The notes under the pieces are model-generated. The model did no database searches, was not told where the DNA came from, and saw only the letters and a list, made by a program, of their open reading frames with translations. The translations under genes and the position numbers were made by a program. 64,000 nt of DNA from Bacillota bacterium (GTDB lineage: Bacteria > Bacillota > Clostridia > Acetivibrionales > DSM-1351): assembly GCA_023400235.1 (NCBI GenBank), contig JAEXFI010000017.1:1-64000 (forward strand), written 5' to 3'. Of the stretch, positions 16,711 to 24,040 are shown in pieces; position 1 is the first letter of the stretch; the number at the start of each line of letters is the position of its first letter.

Positions 16711-18564
16711 TCATAGCTCAGCTTTTGTCTTGAGTGCCCTTGCGGAATTAAGAATAGCGATAATGGACACTCCCACATCGGCAAATACCGCTTCCCACAG
16801 GTTGGAAAGTCCAAAGGCTGCCAATATCAGAACCAATGCCTTGACCCCCAGGGCGAATGCTATATTCTGTTTTACAATACGAAGGGTTTTTGCTGCTATG
16901 GAAATTGCCGTAGAAATCTTTGATACCTGATCATTCATTATGACTATATCTGCAGCTTCTATGGCGGCATCCGAACCCAGTCCGCCCATTGCAATCCCTA
17001 TATCGGCTCTGGATAACACCGGAGCATCATTTATGCCGTCTCCCACAAAGACCAGCTTTCCTTTGGGGGACTTTTCCTCAAGCAGCTTTTCAACCTTGCT
17101 GACCTTGTCTCCCGGCAGAAGCTCTGTATATACCTCGTCAAGCCCAAGCTTGTGAGCCACGGCCTCGCCCACTATTTTCGCATCTCCCGTAAGCATTACA
17201 GTACGTTTGATATTGCTTGCCTTAAGCTTTAGAATGGCCGGACCGGCGTCTTCCTTAATCTCATCTGAGATGACAATATAGCCTGCATATTCCGAGGCAA
17301 CAGCCACATGCACTGCTGTTCCGATTATTTCTCCGGAATAGTACGGTATGCCCATCAATTCCATGAGCTTATGGTTACCTGCATAAATGGCCTTTCCGTC
17401 CACTACCGCCTTGACACCATGCCCCGGTATTTCCTCCACCGCCGTAATCCTTGAATTGTCAATCTCCTGGTTGTAGGCGGCTTTCAGTGACTGGGATATG
17501 GGATGGTTTGAAAAACTCTCAGCATATGCCGTGAATTCAAGTAATTGGTCTTCTGATATATTCTGAGGCTGTATTTCGGTCACTTTAAAGGTGCCCTTTG
17601 TAAGGGTGCCAGTCTTGTCAAATACCACGATTTCGGCATCAGCCAGAGCTTCCAGATAATTTCCTCCCTTTATAAGGATTCCTGATTTGGAGGCGCCGCC
17701 TATTCCACCAAAGAAGCCAAGGGGTATTGAGATGACAAGGGCACAGGGACAGGAAACAACCAAAAAGTTCAGGGCTCGGTAAATCCAGTCGTCAAAGGCG
17801 GCTCCCGGCACCAGAAGCGGGGGGATCACAGCCATAAGTGCTGCAACTATTACAACAACAGGTGTATAATACCGTGCAAATTTGGTTATAAAATTTTCTG
17901 TTTTAGCTTTTTTACTGCTGGAATTTTCAACAAGGTCAAGTATTTTAGCAACGGTGGATTCTCCAAATTCCTTGGTAACCCTAATGGTGAGCAGACCGTT
18001 TATGTTGATGCAGCCGCTTAAAACCTCAGTGCCTGCGGCCACCTCCCTGGGCACTGCCTCACCTGTCAGAGCGGAGGTGTCAATCATGGAATAGCCGTCA
18101 ATAACTATTCCGTCCAGGGGAATTTTTTCCCCGGCCTTTACCACGATGACATCCTCGATTTTTACCTCCTCTGGATCAACAGTTACCAGCTCTCCGTCCT
18201 TCTTCAGATTTGCATGATCCGGGCGTATATCCATCAAAGAGCTGATGGATTTTCTGGAACGGTTCACCGCGTAGTCCTGAAAACGCTCCCCAACCTGATA
18301 AAACAGCATAACTGCAACGCCCTCGGGATATTCACCCACAAAAAAAGCGCCTACGGTTGCTATGGACATTAAAAAATTTTCGTCAAAAACCTGCCCGTGG
18401 GCAATATTTCTAATTGCCCGCAACAGTACATCGCCGCCTATGATAAAATAGGCCAGCAGAAACACCCCGAGTTCAAAATAGCCTGAGACAGGAGCAAATA
18501 TGGCTGCTAGAAAAATTGCAAAACCTATGGATATTCTGACGATTGTCTTTCCGGCTCTGGACAT
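16711..18564 (-). CDS. cadA: Heavy-metal P1B-type ATPase (Cd/Zn/Pb efflux)
   Basis: A 617-residue metal pump with the CPC transport motif (VVSCPCALVIS), phosphorylation site DKTGTLTKG, the TGE actuator (DTSALTGEAVP), HP motif (SNHPISQS) and hinge GDGINDAPVL. CPC together with an adjacent CadC-type regulator points to Cd/Zn/Pb rather than copper. The protein lacks the usual N-terminal HMA domain. A 72-residue HMA protein is encoded separately 37 bp upstream, so the two parts are split. It is the last gene of a cadC-HMA-cadA operon read on the minus strand. Confidence 0.9.
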   Translation of the reverse strand: MSRAGKTIVRISIGFAIFLAAIFAPVSGYFELGVFLLAYFIIGGDVLLRAIRNIAHGQVFDENFLMSIATVGAFFVGEYPEGVAVMLFYQVGERFQDYAVNRSRKSISSLMDIRPDHANLKKDGELVTVDPEEVKIEDVIVVKAGEKIPLDGIVIDGYSMIDTSALTGEAVPREVAAGTEVLSGCININGLLTIRVTKEFGESTVAKILDLVENSSSKKAKTENFITKFARYYTPVVVIVAALMAVIPPLLVPGAAFDDWIYRALNFLVVSCPCALVISIPLGFFGGIGGASKSGILIKGGNYLEALADAEIVVFDKTGTLTKGTFKVTEIQPQNISEDQLLEFTAYAESFSNHPISQSLKAAYNQEIDNSRITAVEEIPGHGVKAVVDGKAIYAGNHKLMELMGIPYYSGEIIGTAVHVAVASEYAGYIVISDEIKEDAGPAILKLKASNIKRTVMLTGDAKIVGEAVAHKLGLDEVYTELLPGDKVSKVEKLLEEKSPKGKLVFVGDGINDAPVLSRADIGIAMGGLGSDAAIEAADIVIMNDQVSKISTAISIAAKTLRIVKQNIAFALGVKALVLILAAFGLSNLWEAVFADVGVSIIAILNSARALKTKAEL

Positions 18565-18601
18565 TATACCTCCTTTGACCGCATTAGCGGCCCATTGCTC
18601 T

Positions 18602-18820
18602 TTATACTATCAGCCTGCAATGTGGCTCGATTTTTTTTATTATTTTCTCAATAGCCTTCACAGTATCCTCTGAGACCTCCTGATCTGATTCCAGGGTCAG
18701 TTTTTGTGTCATAAAGTTAACGGATGCGCTGCCTACATCCGACAGCTTGTTGATTTCTCTTTCCATTTTGGATGCGCAGTTGGCACAGCCAAGGTCCTCA
18801 AGTTTAAAAATTTTTTTCAT
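18602..18820 (-). CDS. Stand-alone heavy-metal-associated (HMA) domain protein
   Basis: A 72-residue ferredoxin-like HMA protein with the metal site GCANCAS near the N-terminus (Cys-x-x-Cys) and the fold pattern KMEREINKLSDVGSASVNF. It lies between cadC and cadA and looks like the N-terminal domain of CadA encoded as its own chain. It may hand metal to the pump or buffer it. Ribosome site AGGAGG precedes the ATG. Confidence 0.85.
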   Translation of the reverse strand: MKKIFKLEDLGCANCASKMEREINKLSDVGSASVNFMTQKLTLESDQEVSEDTVKAIEKIIKKIEPHCRLIV

Positions 18821-18851
18821 ACATTAAGCCTCCTGTTATGTTTTCCCTGAA

Positions 18852-19223
18852 TTATTCTTCAATATGCTCAAAGCCCTGATCTATAATAGTTCTGACATGT
18901 GAATCAGCCAGGGAGTAAAAGATTGTTTTTCCGTCTCTTCTGGATTTGACCAGTTTTGCCTGTTTCAGCACCCTCAATTGGTGAGATATGGCTGATTGCC
19001 CCATGGTGAGCAGCTGAGCAATGTCACATACACACATCTCAGACTGAAACAGCACGTATAAAATTTTTATCCGGGTACTGTCACCAAAAACCTTAAACAG
19101 CTCAGCCAGGTCATATAGCTGTGTTTCCTCAGGCATATGACTTATGACCTTGTTTACAATATCCTGGTGAATGCACAGCCAATCACACTTCTCAGCATTC
19201 TGTCCGGTTTTCATTTGCTTCAC
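18852..19223 (-). CDS. cadC: ArsR/SmtB-family metal-responsive repressor (CadC-type)
   Basis: A 123-residue winged-helix repressor. The alpha-3N-type site has the hallmark EMCVCDIAQLL, and N-terminal cysteines (CDWLCIHQD) can complete a thiolate-rich site as in CadC. The recognition helix is GQSAISHQLRVLKQAKLV, followed by the wing SRRDGKTIFYSL. It should repress the operon and release DNA when Cd, Pb or Zn binds. A matching promoter and operator lie just upstream (19300-19353). Confidence 0.88.
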   Translation of the reverse strand: MKQMKTGQNAEKCDWLCIHQDIVNKVISHMPEETQLYDLAELFKVFGDSTRIKILYVLFQSEMCVCDIAQLLTMGQSAISHQLRVLKQAKLVKSRRDGKTIFYSLADSHVRTIIDQGFEHIEE

Positions 19224-19299
19224 CTCCGAAGTATTTAAAATTTATGTCTTTAGTATTACCTAGTTTTGTAAACTCGCAGCGATCAATTCAACCTTGATT

Positions 19300-19353
19300 C
19301 ATATGAATGATTGTTCACATGTTAAATTATACTCCTGAATTTTCCTTTGTCAA
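19300..19353 (-). promoter_or_regulatory. cadC promoter and SmtB/CadC-type operator
   Basis: On the minus strand TTGACA (19348-19353) and TATAAT (19326-19331) have a 16-bp spacer. Just downstream lies the palindrome TGAATGATTGTTCA (19304-19317) within CATATG...CACATG, closely matching the ArsR/SmtB consensus TGAAnnnnnnTTCA. A repressor bound here would cover the transcription start. Confidence 0.85.
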
Positions 19354-19502
19354 TAAAAAAATATAAGTTTTTTAAATTTTAAGGCTTAAAAGAATGCTGA
19401 AAATATTTTACCAAACCTGTGCTATAAAACCCCTGTATATAGTCCCAAAATGGAGGCTGGTTGCATATTATGCAATAAAAAGTTAATTTTGGAGTGATTT
19501 TT

Positions 19503-20312
19503 TTGGCTAAATTTCTAGTTGGAGATATTGTTACCAGAAGGTCTTACGGGGGAGATCTTCTTTTTAGAGTAGTAAACATAATACGAGATTTTGATGGAAC
19601 AGAGAGTTATGTCTTAAGAGGGCTGTCTTCCCGTATTGAGGCCGATTCACAAGCTGATGACCTGGAAAAGCAGGATGCCCGGACAGCTTATACAAGAGCG
19701 TACAGAGAGCTTAATCAGACAAAAAGCAGTATTGAATGCTGCGGGCCAACCCATAGAGGTTTCTTTAGCAGATTGAAGAAAAGGCCGGGCAGGATACTTC
19801 ATATTGATTCTGCTCAGGATTTTATGAATCAGTGTATAGATTTCTATGAGCAGAGCAAGATAAACTGCTATGGAAAATGGGTGAGTGAAGATAGGCAGCC
19901 CTCAGTGGTAAGACAGTATCTCAGAACCTATAAGCCCAATATACTGGTTCTTACAGGGCATGACGGCCTGAAGAAGAATGCGAAGAATTTCAAGTCTTTG
20001 GAAAGCTACGCCAATTCATCCTATTTTATTAATTCAGTTAAGATCGCCAGAGAATATGAGCCTGACCCGGATAAGCTTTGTATTTTTGCAGGTGCCTGTC
20101 AGTCATATTATGAGGCAATAATGGAGGCCGGTGCAAACTTCGCAAGTTCTCCCAGGAGAGTGCTGATCAATGCCCTGGATCCTGCAATTGTCGCACAGAA
20201 GATATCAATAACTGAGAATTCCACCATATTGGAGCCCAAAACAGTTGTAGAACTTACCATTACCGGCAGCAGCGGAATTGGAGGAAAGGATACGCGTGGA
20301 CAGTATAAATAA
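19503..20312 (+). CDS. yabG: Sporulation-specific protease YabG
   Basis: A 269-residue YabG-family peptidase (family U57). Family features: an N-terminal small barrel (KFLVGDIVTRRSYGGDLLFRV), PGRILHIDSAQDF, the conserved TGHDG with its His, YFINSVKIAREYEP, and FAGACQSYYEAIMEAGANFASSPRR. In Bacillus and Clostridioides this protease trims spore coat proteins late in sporulation. TTG 19503 is chosen because GGAG lies 8 bp upstream; GTG 19494 would overlap it. A sigma-K-like CATATTATG at about 19464 is possible but the -35 is unclear. The gene shows the organism sporulates. Confidence 0.9.
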   Translation: MAKFLVGDIVTRRSYGGDLLFRVVNIIRDFDGTESYVLRGLSSRIEADSQADDLEKQDARTAYTRAYRELNQTKSSIECCGPTHRGFFSRLKKRPGRILHIDSAQDFMNQCIDFYEQSKINCYGKWVSEDRQPSVVRQYLRTYKPNILVLTGHDGLKKNAKNFKSLESYANSSYFINSVKIAREYEPDPDKLCIFAGACQSYYEAIMEAGANFASSPRRVLINALDPAIVAQKISITENSTILEPKTVVELTITGSSGIGGKDTRGQYK

Positions 20313-20347
20313 TTAATAAACTGCGATTCTGAAAAATATAAAATATT

Positions 20348-20376
20348 AAGACCTGCGATTTGCGGGTCTTATTTTT
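20348..20376 (+). terminator. yabG terminator
   Basis: AAGACCTGC / GCGGGTCTT stem with loop GATTT and a T-rich tail. Confidence 0.75.
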
Positions 20377-20423
20377 ATGCTGATTATGGAGATTATGGTG
20401 GGTTATGTCATTATGACGGAATA

Positions 20424-20456
20424 AAAAAATGCCCGGCATAGCCGGAGCATTTTTAG
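20424..20456. terminator. Second hairpin downstream of yabG
   Basis: AAAAATGC(C)CGGC / GCCG(A)GCATTTTT, flanked by A and T runs. It sits directly before a short membrane-peptide frame and may act as terminator or attenuator. Confidence 0.6.
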
Positions 20457-20465
20457 GGGGTTAAA

Positions 20466-20552
20466 ATGTATTTTGTGGGGTCAGTTATAGTTATTGCCTT
20501 TTTTGTATATTGTTATACATTTATTTTAAAAATTTATATAATGAACATCTAA
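20466..20552 (+). CDS. Candidate 28-residue single-pass membrane peptide
   Basis: ATG 20466 follows AGGGGG at a 6-bp spacing. The product is almost wholly hydrophobic (MYFVGSVIVIAFFVYCYTF, then a short charged end with Lys). It would form one transmembrane helix. Such peptides can be regulators of membrane complexes or type I toxins. Nothing else supports it, and the AT-rich sequence could give this by chance. Confidence 0.3.
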   Translation: MYFVGSVIVIAFFVYCYTFILKIYIMNI

Positions 20553-20714
20553 GCAAAATTAAGATATGGTAAAAATCCATATATAAAGGTTAATTACTTC
20601 ATGATATAATTACAAAAATAGTAATACAAATAAATCAAAATTACGTATTATTACTTAAAGAAATAAGAGGATGTTCAAACGATTTAAGAATAGCATAAAA
20701 TGCGGGGGATGATA

Positions 20715-21686
20715 GTGAAAAAACGAGTATTTGCCATAGTGCTCATGTTATTATTTATTTTTACATCTACAGCCGGTGTTTACGCCAAATCCAGATCCTT
20801 TGGAGGCAGCCGGTCTTTTTCCAAGTCTTTTAGCAAAAGCTACAAGGGCTCGTCCAAAAGCGGGGGCTTGTTTGGCTCGTCCAAGGCCAAAAGCAGCACA
20901 AAGAGCAGTACAAAAAACAGCGGTTCCAGCAGTGCAAAGAGCAGCAGTGCCAGGAGCATACCTGGAACGGGGAAATCCTACAGCGGTTCCTCAGGGTCTG
21001 CCTCCAAAAGCTTTGCAACCAAATCTGCCTCAAAGAAGTATTCCTACATGCAGGACAACTACAAGAAGCAGGTTTCAGGCAAGAACTTCAACACCTACAA
21101 GCAAAAGCTGAATGCCGACCAGCAAAAGGTTTACAATGCTTCCATGAAGAGGGATTTCGGTACGGGCTCAAGGCGGATGAACTTTGAGGATGCATTGAAA
21201 TCCAGAAGCTCAAGGATAAACTCCTTCGGGAGAAGGCCGGTGTTTATCAACGTCAACACGGGAATGTTCGGGAATCCTTTTTCATATGGCTATGCCTATG
21301 TAGGGCCCTGGGATTTGTGGTTTCTAATGAGGGCCTCGGAAATGTTCTGGTTTCATCACTGGCTGGATATTGCGCCTTATAAGAGTTATTTCAACCAGCA
21401 GGAATATGAAAAGCTTGAAAAAAGAGTGGATGAGCTTGAAAAGCAAGGTATACAGAGAGATCCAAACTATGTTGAGCCGGATGCTGATACAGATCTGCAG
21501 TTTTCCCAGCAATATCAGGAGGAAAATGTGGACAAAATCTATTATACCGATAAGTACGCTACAAATTCTGCCGGCAGCGGGGTGGCTGTAGTTGTTTTTG
21601 TTATGACGGCAGCAGGGTTGGTAATAGTGGTACGCAAGCTCTCTAAGCCCAAGCGGAGGAAATCTCACTACAGCAGAATATACTAG
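20715..21686 (+). CDS. Exported Ser/Lys-rich protein with C-terminal membrane anchor
   Basis: A 323-residue protein. The signal peptide ends near TAGVYA. A low-complexity stretch rich in Ser, Lys and Gly follows (about residues 25-105, repeats such as SRSFSKSFSKSYKGSSK), then a folded middle with Asn/Phe/Pro-rich FGNPFSYGYAYVGPW and a short coiled coil (YEKLEKRVDELEKQG). A C-terminal transmembrane helix (VVVFVMTAAGLVIVV) ends in a basic tail. GTG 20715 is favoured because GGGGG lies 7 bp upstream. I do not recognise the family. It starts a tight three-gene operon with the next two genes, so it probably works at the membrane with the DUF350 protein. Confidence 0.7.
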   Translation: MKKRVFAIVLMLLFIFTSTAGVYAKSRSFGGSRSFSKSFSKSYKGSSKSGGLFGSSKAKSSTKSSTKNSGSSSAKSSSARSIPGTGKSYSGSSGSASKSFATKSASKKYSYMQDNYKKQVSGKNFNTYKQKLNADQQKVYNASMKRDFGTGSRRMNFEDALKSRSSRINSFGRRPVFINVNTGMFGNPFSYGYAYVGPWDLWFLMRASEMFWFHHWLDIAPYKSYFNQQEYEKLEKRVDELEKQGIQRDPNYVEPDADTDLQFSQQYQEENVDKIYYTDKYATNSAGSGVAVVVFVMTAAGLVIVVRKLSKPKRRKSHYSRIY

Positions 21687-21706
21687 GGTCCGGAGGTATA
21701 AGGTAT

Positions 21707-22306
21707 ATGTTTGATTTTTTCAAAAAAAAGGCTGCTGTGGATTTTTCAAATCCACTGAATATCAACAAGAACTCCATGATTGAATTCCACTTGAAGGAGC
21801 TGGAGCTTGACGGATTTTTCACATTTGAAAAAATAATTCAGATGGAAGTGGGAAAGCGGCCATTCACCAGGTATTTATTGTATTCCAAGGCAGACGAGTC
21901 CGAGTATATTTTTGAGGTATACAGTCCCGAGGAAGAAGGTGTGGCGTTTGAAACCTATATGTATTTTCTGGATGATACCATACCCTTTTCAGAGGAATTT
22001 CTTAATGTTGCAGGTCAGAAGTATCTCTCTACTCCCGACGGTACGGAGTATGAACGCTGTATAATGCCTGAATGCGATTACAGGATTGATGGAGTACATG
22101 GCAGGGTGAAGGTGCTGGATCTGAACAGCGGAAAGGTGACCAGGGAAGTGGAGGTTGAAGTGTGGGACTATCAGAGGGATGCAGACGGAATAATCGAGTA
22201 TCTGAATGTTGAGATGATGAAAGACGACGGAATGTTCAGAATTTTTATAGGACAGAGGTTCGAAGGTGCACATTACAAGGTGTATCAGGGCTTGGACAAA
22301 AATTAA
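21707..22306 (+). CDS. Cytoplasmic protein, DUF2491/DUF4178-like
   Basis: A 199-residue soluble, acidic protein. It begins MFDFFKKKAAVDF and then alternates predicted beta strands (FTRYLLYSKADESEYIFEVYS), like DUF2491 (YjfK) and DUF4178 proteins. The family call is tentative and leans on context: the next gene encodes a DUF350 membrane protein, and yjfK-yjfL style pairs are known in other bacteria. It lies 20 bp after the exported protein and 18 bp before the DUF350 gene, so all three are one transcript. Biochemical role unknown. Confidence 0.6.
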   Translation: MFDFFKKKAAVDFSNPLNINKNSMIEFHLKELELDGFFTFEKIIQMEVGKRPFTRYLLYSKADESEYIFEVYSPEEEGVAFETYMYFLDDTIPFSEEFLNVAGQKYLSTPDGTEYERCIMPECDYRIDGVHGRVKVLDLNSGKVTREVEVEVWDYQRDADGIIEYLNVEMMKDDGMFRIFIGQRFEGAHYKVYQGLDKN

Positions 22307-22324
22307 AGGATTGGAGAGATTCAA

Positions 22325-23224
22325 ATGTTGGATTATTTAAGCTTTTTTTTAAAGGACCTGTCATTCAGCTTTATAATTCTCACTGTGGGATTCATACTTG
22401 GCTGGATGATTTACAACAATATCATACTCAGGGATGTAAGCCTGAAGGAGGCCCTTTTTACCAGAGATAACCTGGCGGTATGGATTGAATTTATCGGAGC
22501 TTTCGTATTTCCGGTATTATACCTTGCAGGACATGGCATAAGGGGCGCAGCAAGTGACAATATATTTGTGGACTTGGCGGTATGCCTGGGTTATACCATA
22601 TTTTACATAGCCATATTGACTATATTGAGGCTTTGCTCAAAATTTATTGTAAACCTCATCAACGCAAGTGATTCCCACGGAAAGATATGTCTTAACAAAG
22701 AGATATGTGAGCAAAAAAATGTAGGTGCGGCGCTGTTCTCCGTGTCGCTGTCAGTGATATTCGTCAATATAATCAGGTTTTTGGATATTATCAGCATTAT
22801 AAACGGAAACGGTCTGGAAATACTGATGAAGGCCTTGATGTTCCTTGTTTTTGTACTTTTGGCACTGGTGTGCTACAACATCGTATTGAGAAGAAGGACC
22901 GCACTTTTCAAGGAGCTTTTTATTGACAATAACGCTGCTGCAGGGATAGGGCTTTTGGGTTTTGTTTTTGCTGTGCAGTTGATAATTTCAGAAGTCATGA
23001 ATTTTTACGGAATGGATTTCGATCTGCTGACCGTGGCTGGGGTAATCGCTGTAAGCCTGATAATTTTCGGCATGCTGTCGGTGCTTTTCAAGCTCATATT
23101 TACAAGCCTGGTGAAAGTTGACATATGGAAGGAAATATATGAGCAGGACAATGTCGGTGCGGCAATAGGCCAGATGGCGCTTTATGTGGGGATAGCGGCT
23201 ATTATAGTTAACTTTATTATGTAA
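22325..23224 (+). CDS. Polytopic membrane protein with duplicated DUF350 domains
   Basis: A 299-residue protein with about eight helices. Two DUF350-type segments can be seen: EICEQKNVGAALFSVSLS (about residues 122-139) and EIYEQDNVGAAIGQMALY (about 275-292). Each has an N-V-G-A-A core, the family's conserved N-x-A-A-A/I element before a helix. Related single-domain proteins (YjfL/UPF0719) are about 130 residues, so this is a tandem duplication. A further degenerate FIDNNAAAGIGLLGF appears near residue 200. Function of DUF350 is unknown; it often lies with envelope-stress genes. Here the partners are an exported Ser-rich protein and a soluble protein. Confidence 0.75.
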   Translation: MLDYLSFFLKDLSFSFIILTVGFILGWMIYNNIILRDVSLKEALFTRDNLAVWIEFIGAFVFPVLYLAGHGIRGAASDNIFVDLAVCLGYTIFYIAILTILRLCSKFIVNLINASDSHGKICLNKEICEQKNVGAALFSVSLSVIFVNIIRFLDIISIINGNGLEILMKALMFLVFVLLALVCYNIVLRRRTALFKELFIDNNAAAGIGLLGFVFAVQLIISEVMNFYGMDFDLLTVAGVIAVSLIIFGMLSVLFKLIFTSLVKVDIWKEIYEQDNVGAAIGQMALYVGIAAIIVNFIM

Positions 23225-23324
23225 GGCTTGAGTATGTGAGCATATGGCTTGGCAGGGGGAGAAAGGTGCTATTCACATTTTATTAATATTTGTTATACAA
23301 TCTTAACATTAATTTAGGAAAAAC

Positions 23325-23465
23325 GTGGTATAATAATAAGTGTAAAGGCCATTATAAGCTTTTTCATTTTGTTCCTCCTTTAAACATATTGATTTGTTTT
23401 TTGTTACTTACGGCACCTATTTTATCAGGAATTATTATATTTTATATTCTGAGGTGCTTTTTTTC
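23325..23465 (+). ncRNA. Candidate small RNA (about 125 nt) with own promoter and terminator
   Basis: An extended -10 element TGGTATAAT (23326-23334) predicts a start near 23341. A hairpin at 23413-23457 (GCACCT...TCAG / CTGA...AGGTGC) followed by T7 would end the RNA near 23465. The body carries a C-rich GTTCCTCCTTT complementary to ribosome-binding sites, a feature of antisense-acting regulators. No open frame with a ribosome site is present. The hairpin may simply terminate the DUF350 operon. Confidence 0.4.
23413..23465 (+). terminator. Terminator with T7 tail
   Basis: GCACCT / AGGTGC outer stem, TCAGGAAT / ATTCTGA inner stem, then TTTTTTT. It ends the DUF350 operon and/or the candidate small RNA. 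Confidence 0.65.
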
Positions 23466-23552
23466 TGCCCATATTTCTTTTTGCCTTTCAAGGGCCAGCA
23501 GAACCTTGTCATTTCACGGGTGGTATTCAAAATATTTACAGGACAATATGTA

Positions 23553-23581
23553 TTGCTATGGACAGGTATTTAGGTTATAAT
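23553..23581 (+). promoter_or_regulatory. Promoter for the SRP RNA transcript
   Basis: TTGCTA (23553-23558) and TATAAT (23576-23581) with a 17-bp spacer. The start would lie about 60 bases before the mature 5' end. Confidence 0.5.
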
Positions 23582-23646
23582 GTGTAAGGTGTACTGAAGT
23601 TGAACAGACTGATGTAGGTCAGTATGCATTACCATAAGCCAATTTT

Positions 23647-23914
23647 GGCCGTACTAGATGGGGAGGTAGCGGTGCCCTGTACCTGCAATCCGCTATAGCA
23701 GGATTGAACTCCTGTCAGAGGTTTAAGTATGTAGTGCCTGCCCTTTATAAGTGGCAATGAAAATTGGGTCTTGCGCAATAGAAGTCTGTGAACCCCGTCA
23801 GGTCCGGAAGGAAGCAGCGGTAAGCGGTTAATTCTGTGTGCCGCTGGGTTACCTGGTTAGAGTCAACTGTAAAGGTAACGGCTATGTAGTTCTATCGACG
23901 ATGGGTGTACGGCC
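23647..23914 (+). ncRNA. ffs: Signal recognition particle RNA, large Gram-positive type
   Basis: The ends pair (GGCCGTAC at 23647, GTACGGCC at 23907). The 5' Alu domain carries the hallmark TAGATGGGGAGGTAGCGGTG with the loop-loop element. The S domain has the universally conserved GTCAGGTCCGGAAGGAAGCA with the GGAA tetraloop and asymmetric loop that bind Ffh. About 268 nt is the size of the scRNA of Bacillus and Clostridium. The neighbours dnaX-yaaK-recR are the same as in Bacillus subtilis. It directs ribosomes making membrane and secreted proteins to the translocon. Confidence 0.95.
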
Positions 23915-23935
23915 ATTCATTTATAAAACAAAGAA

Positions 23936-23980
23936 AGCCTGTTCAGAGTTTACAACTTGGAGCAGGCTCCTTTTGTTTTA
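23936..23980 (+). terminator. SRP RNA terminator
   Basis: AGCCTG / CAGGCT stem extended by TTC / GAG, followed by CCTTTTGTTTT. Confidence 0.7.
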
Positions 23981-24040
23981 AACTATTTGGTGCTTTGAAG
24001 GATTTGATTTGTCTTACTGATTGCAGAGAGGAAGTGGAGT

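Noticed and set aside
23290..23580. 96-codon frame before the SRP RNA
   Set aside because: It spans a promoter, a strong terminator and the SRP promoter and has no ribosome site; the RNA features explain the stretch better.
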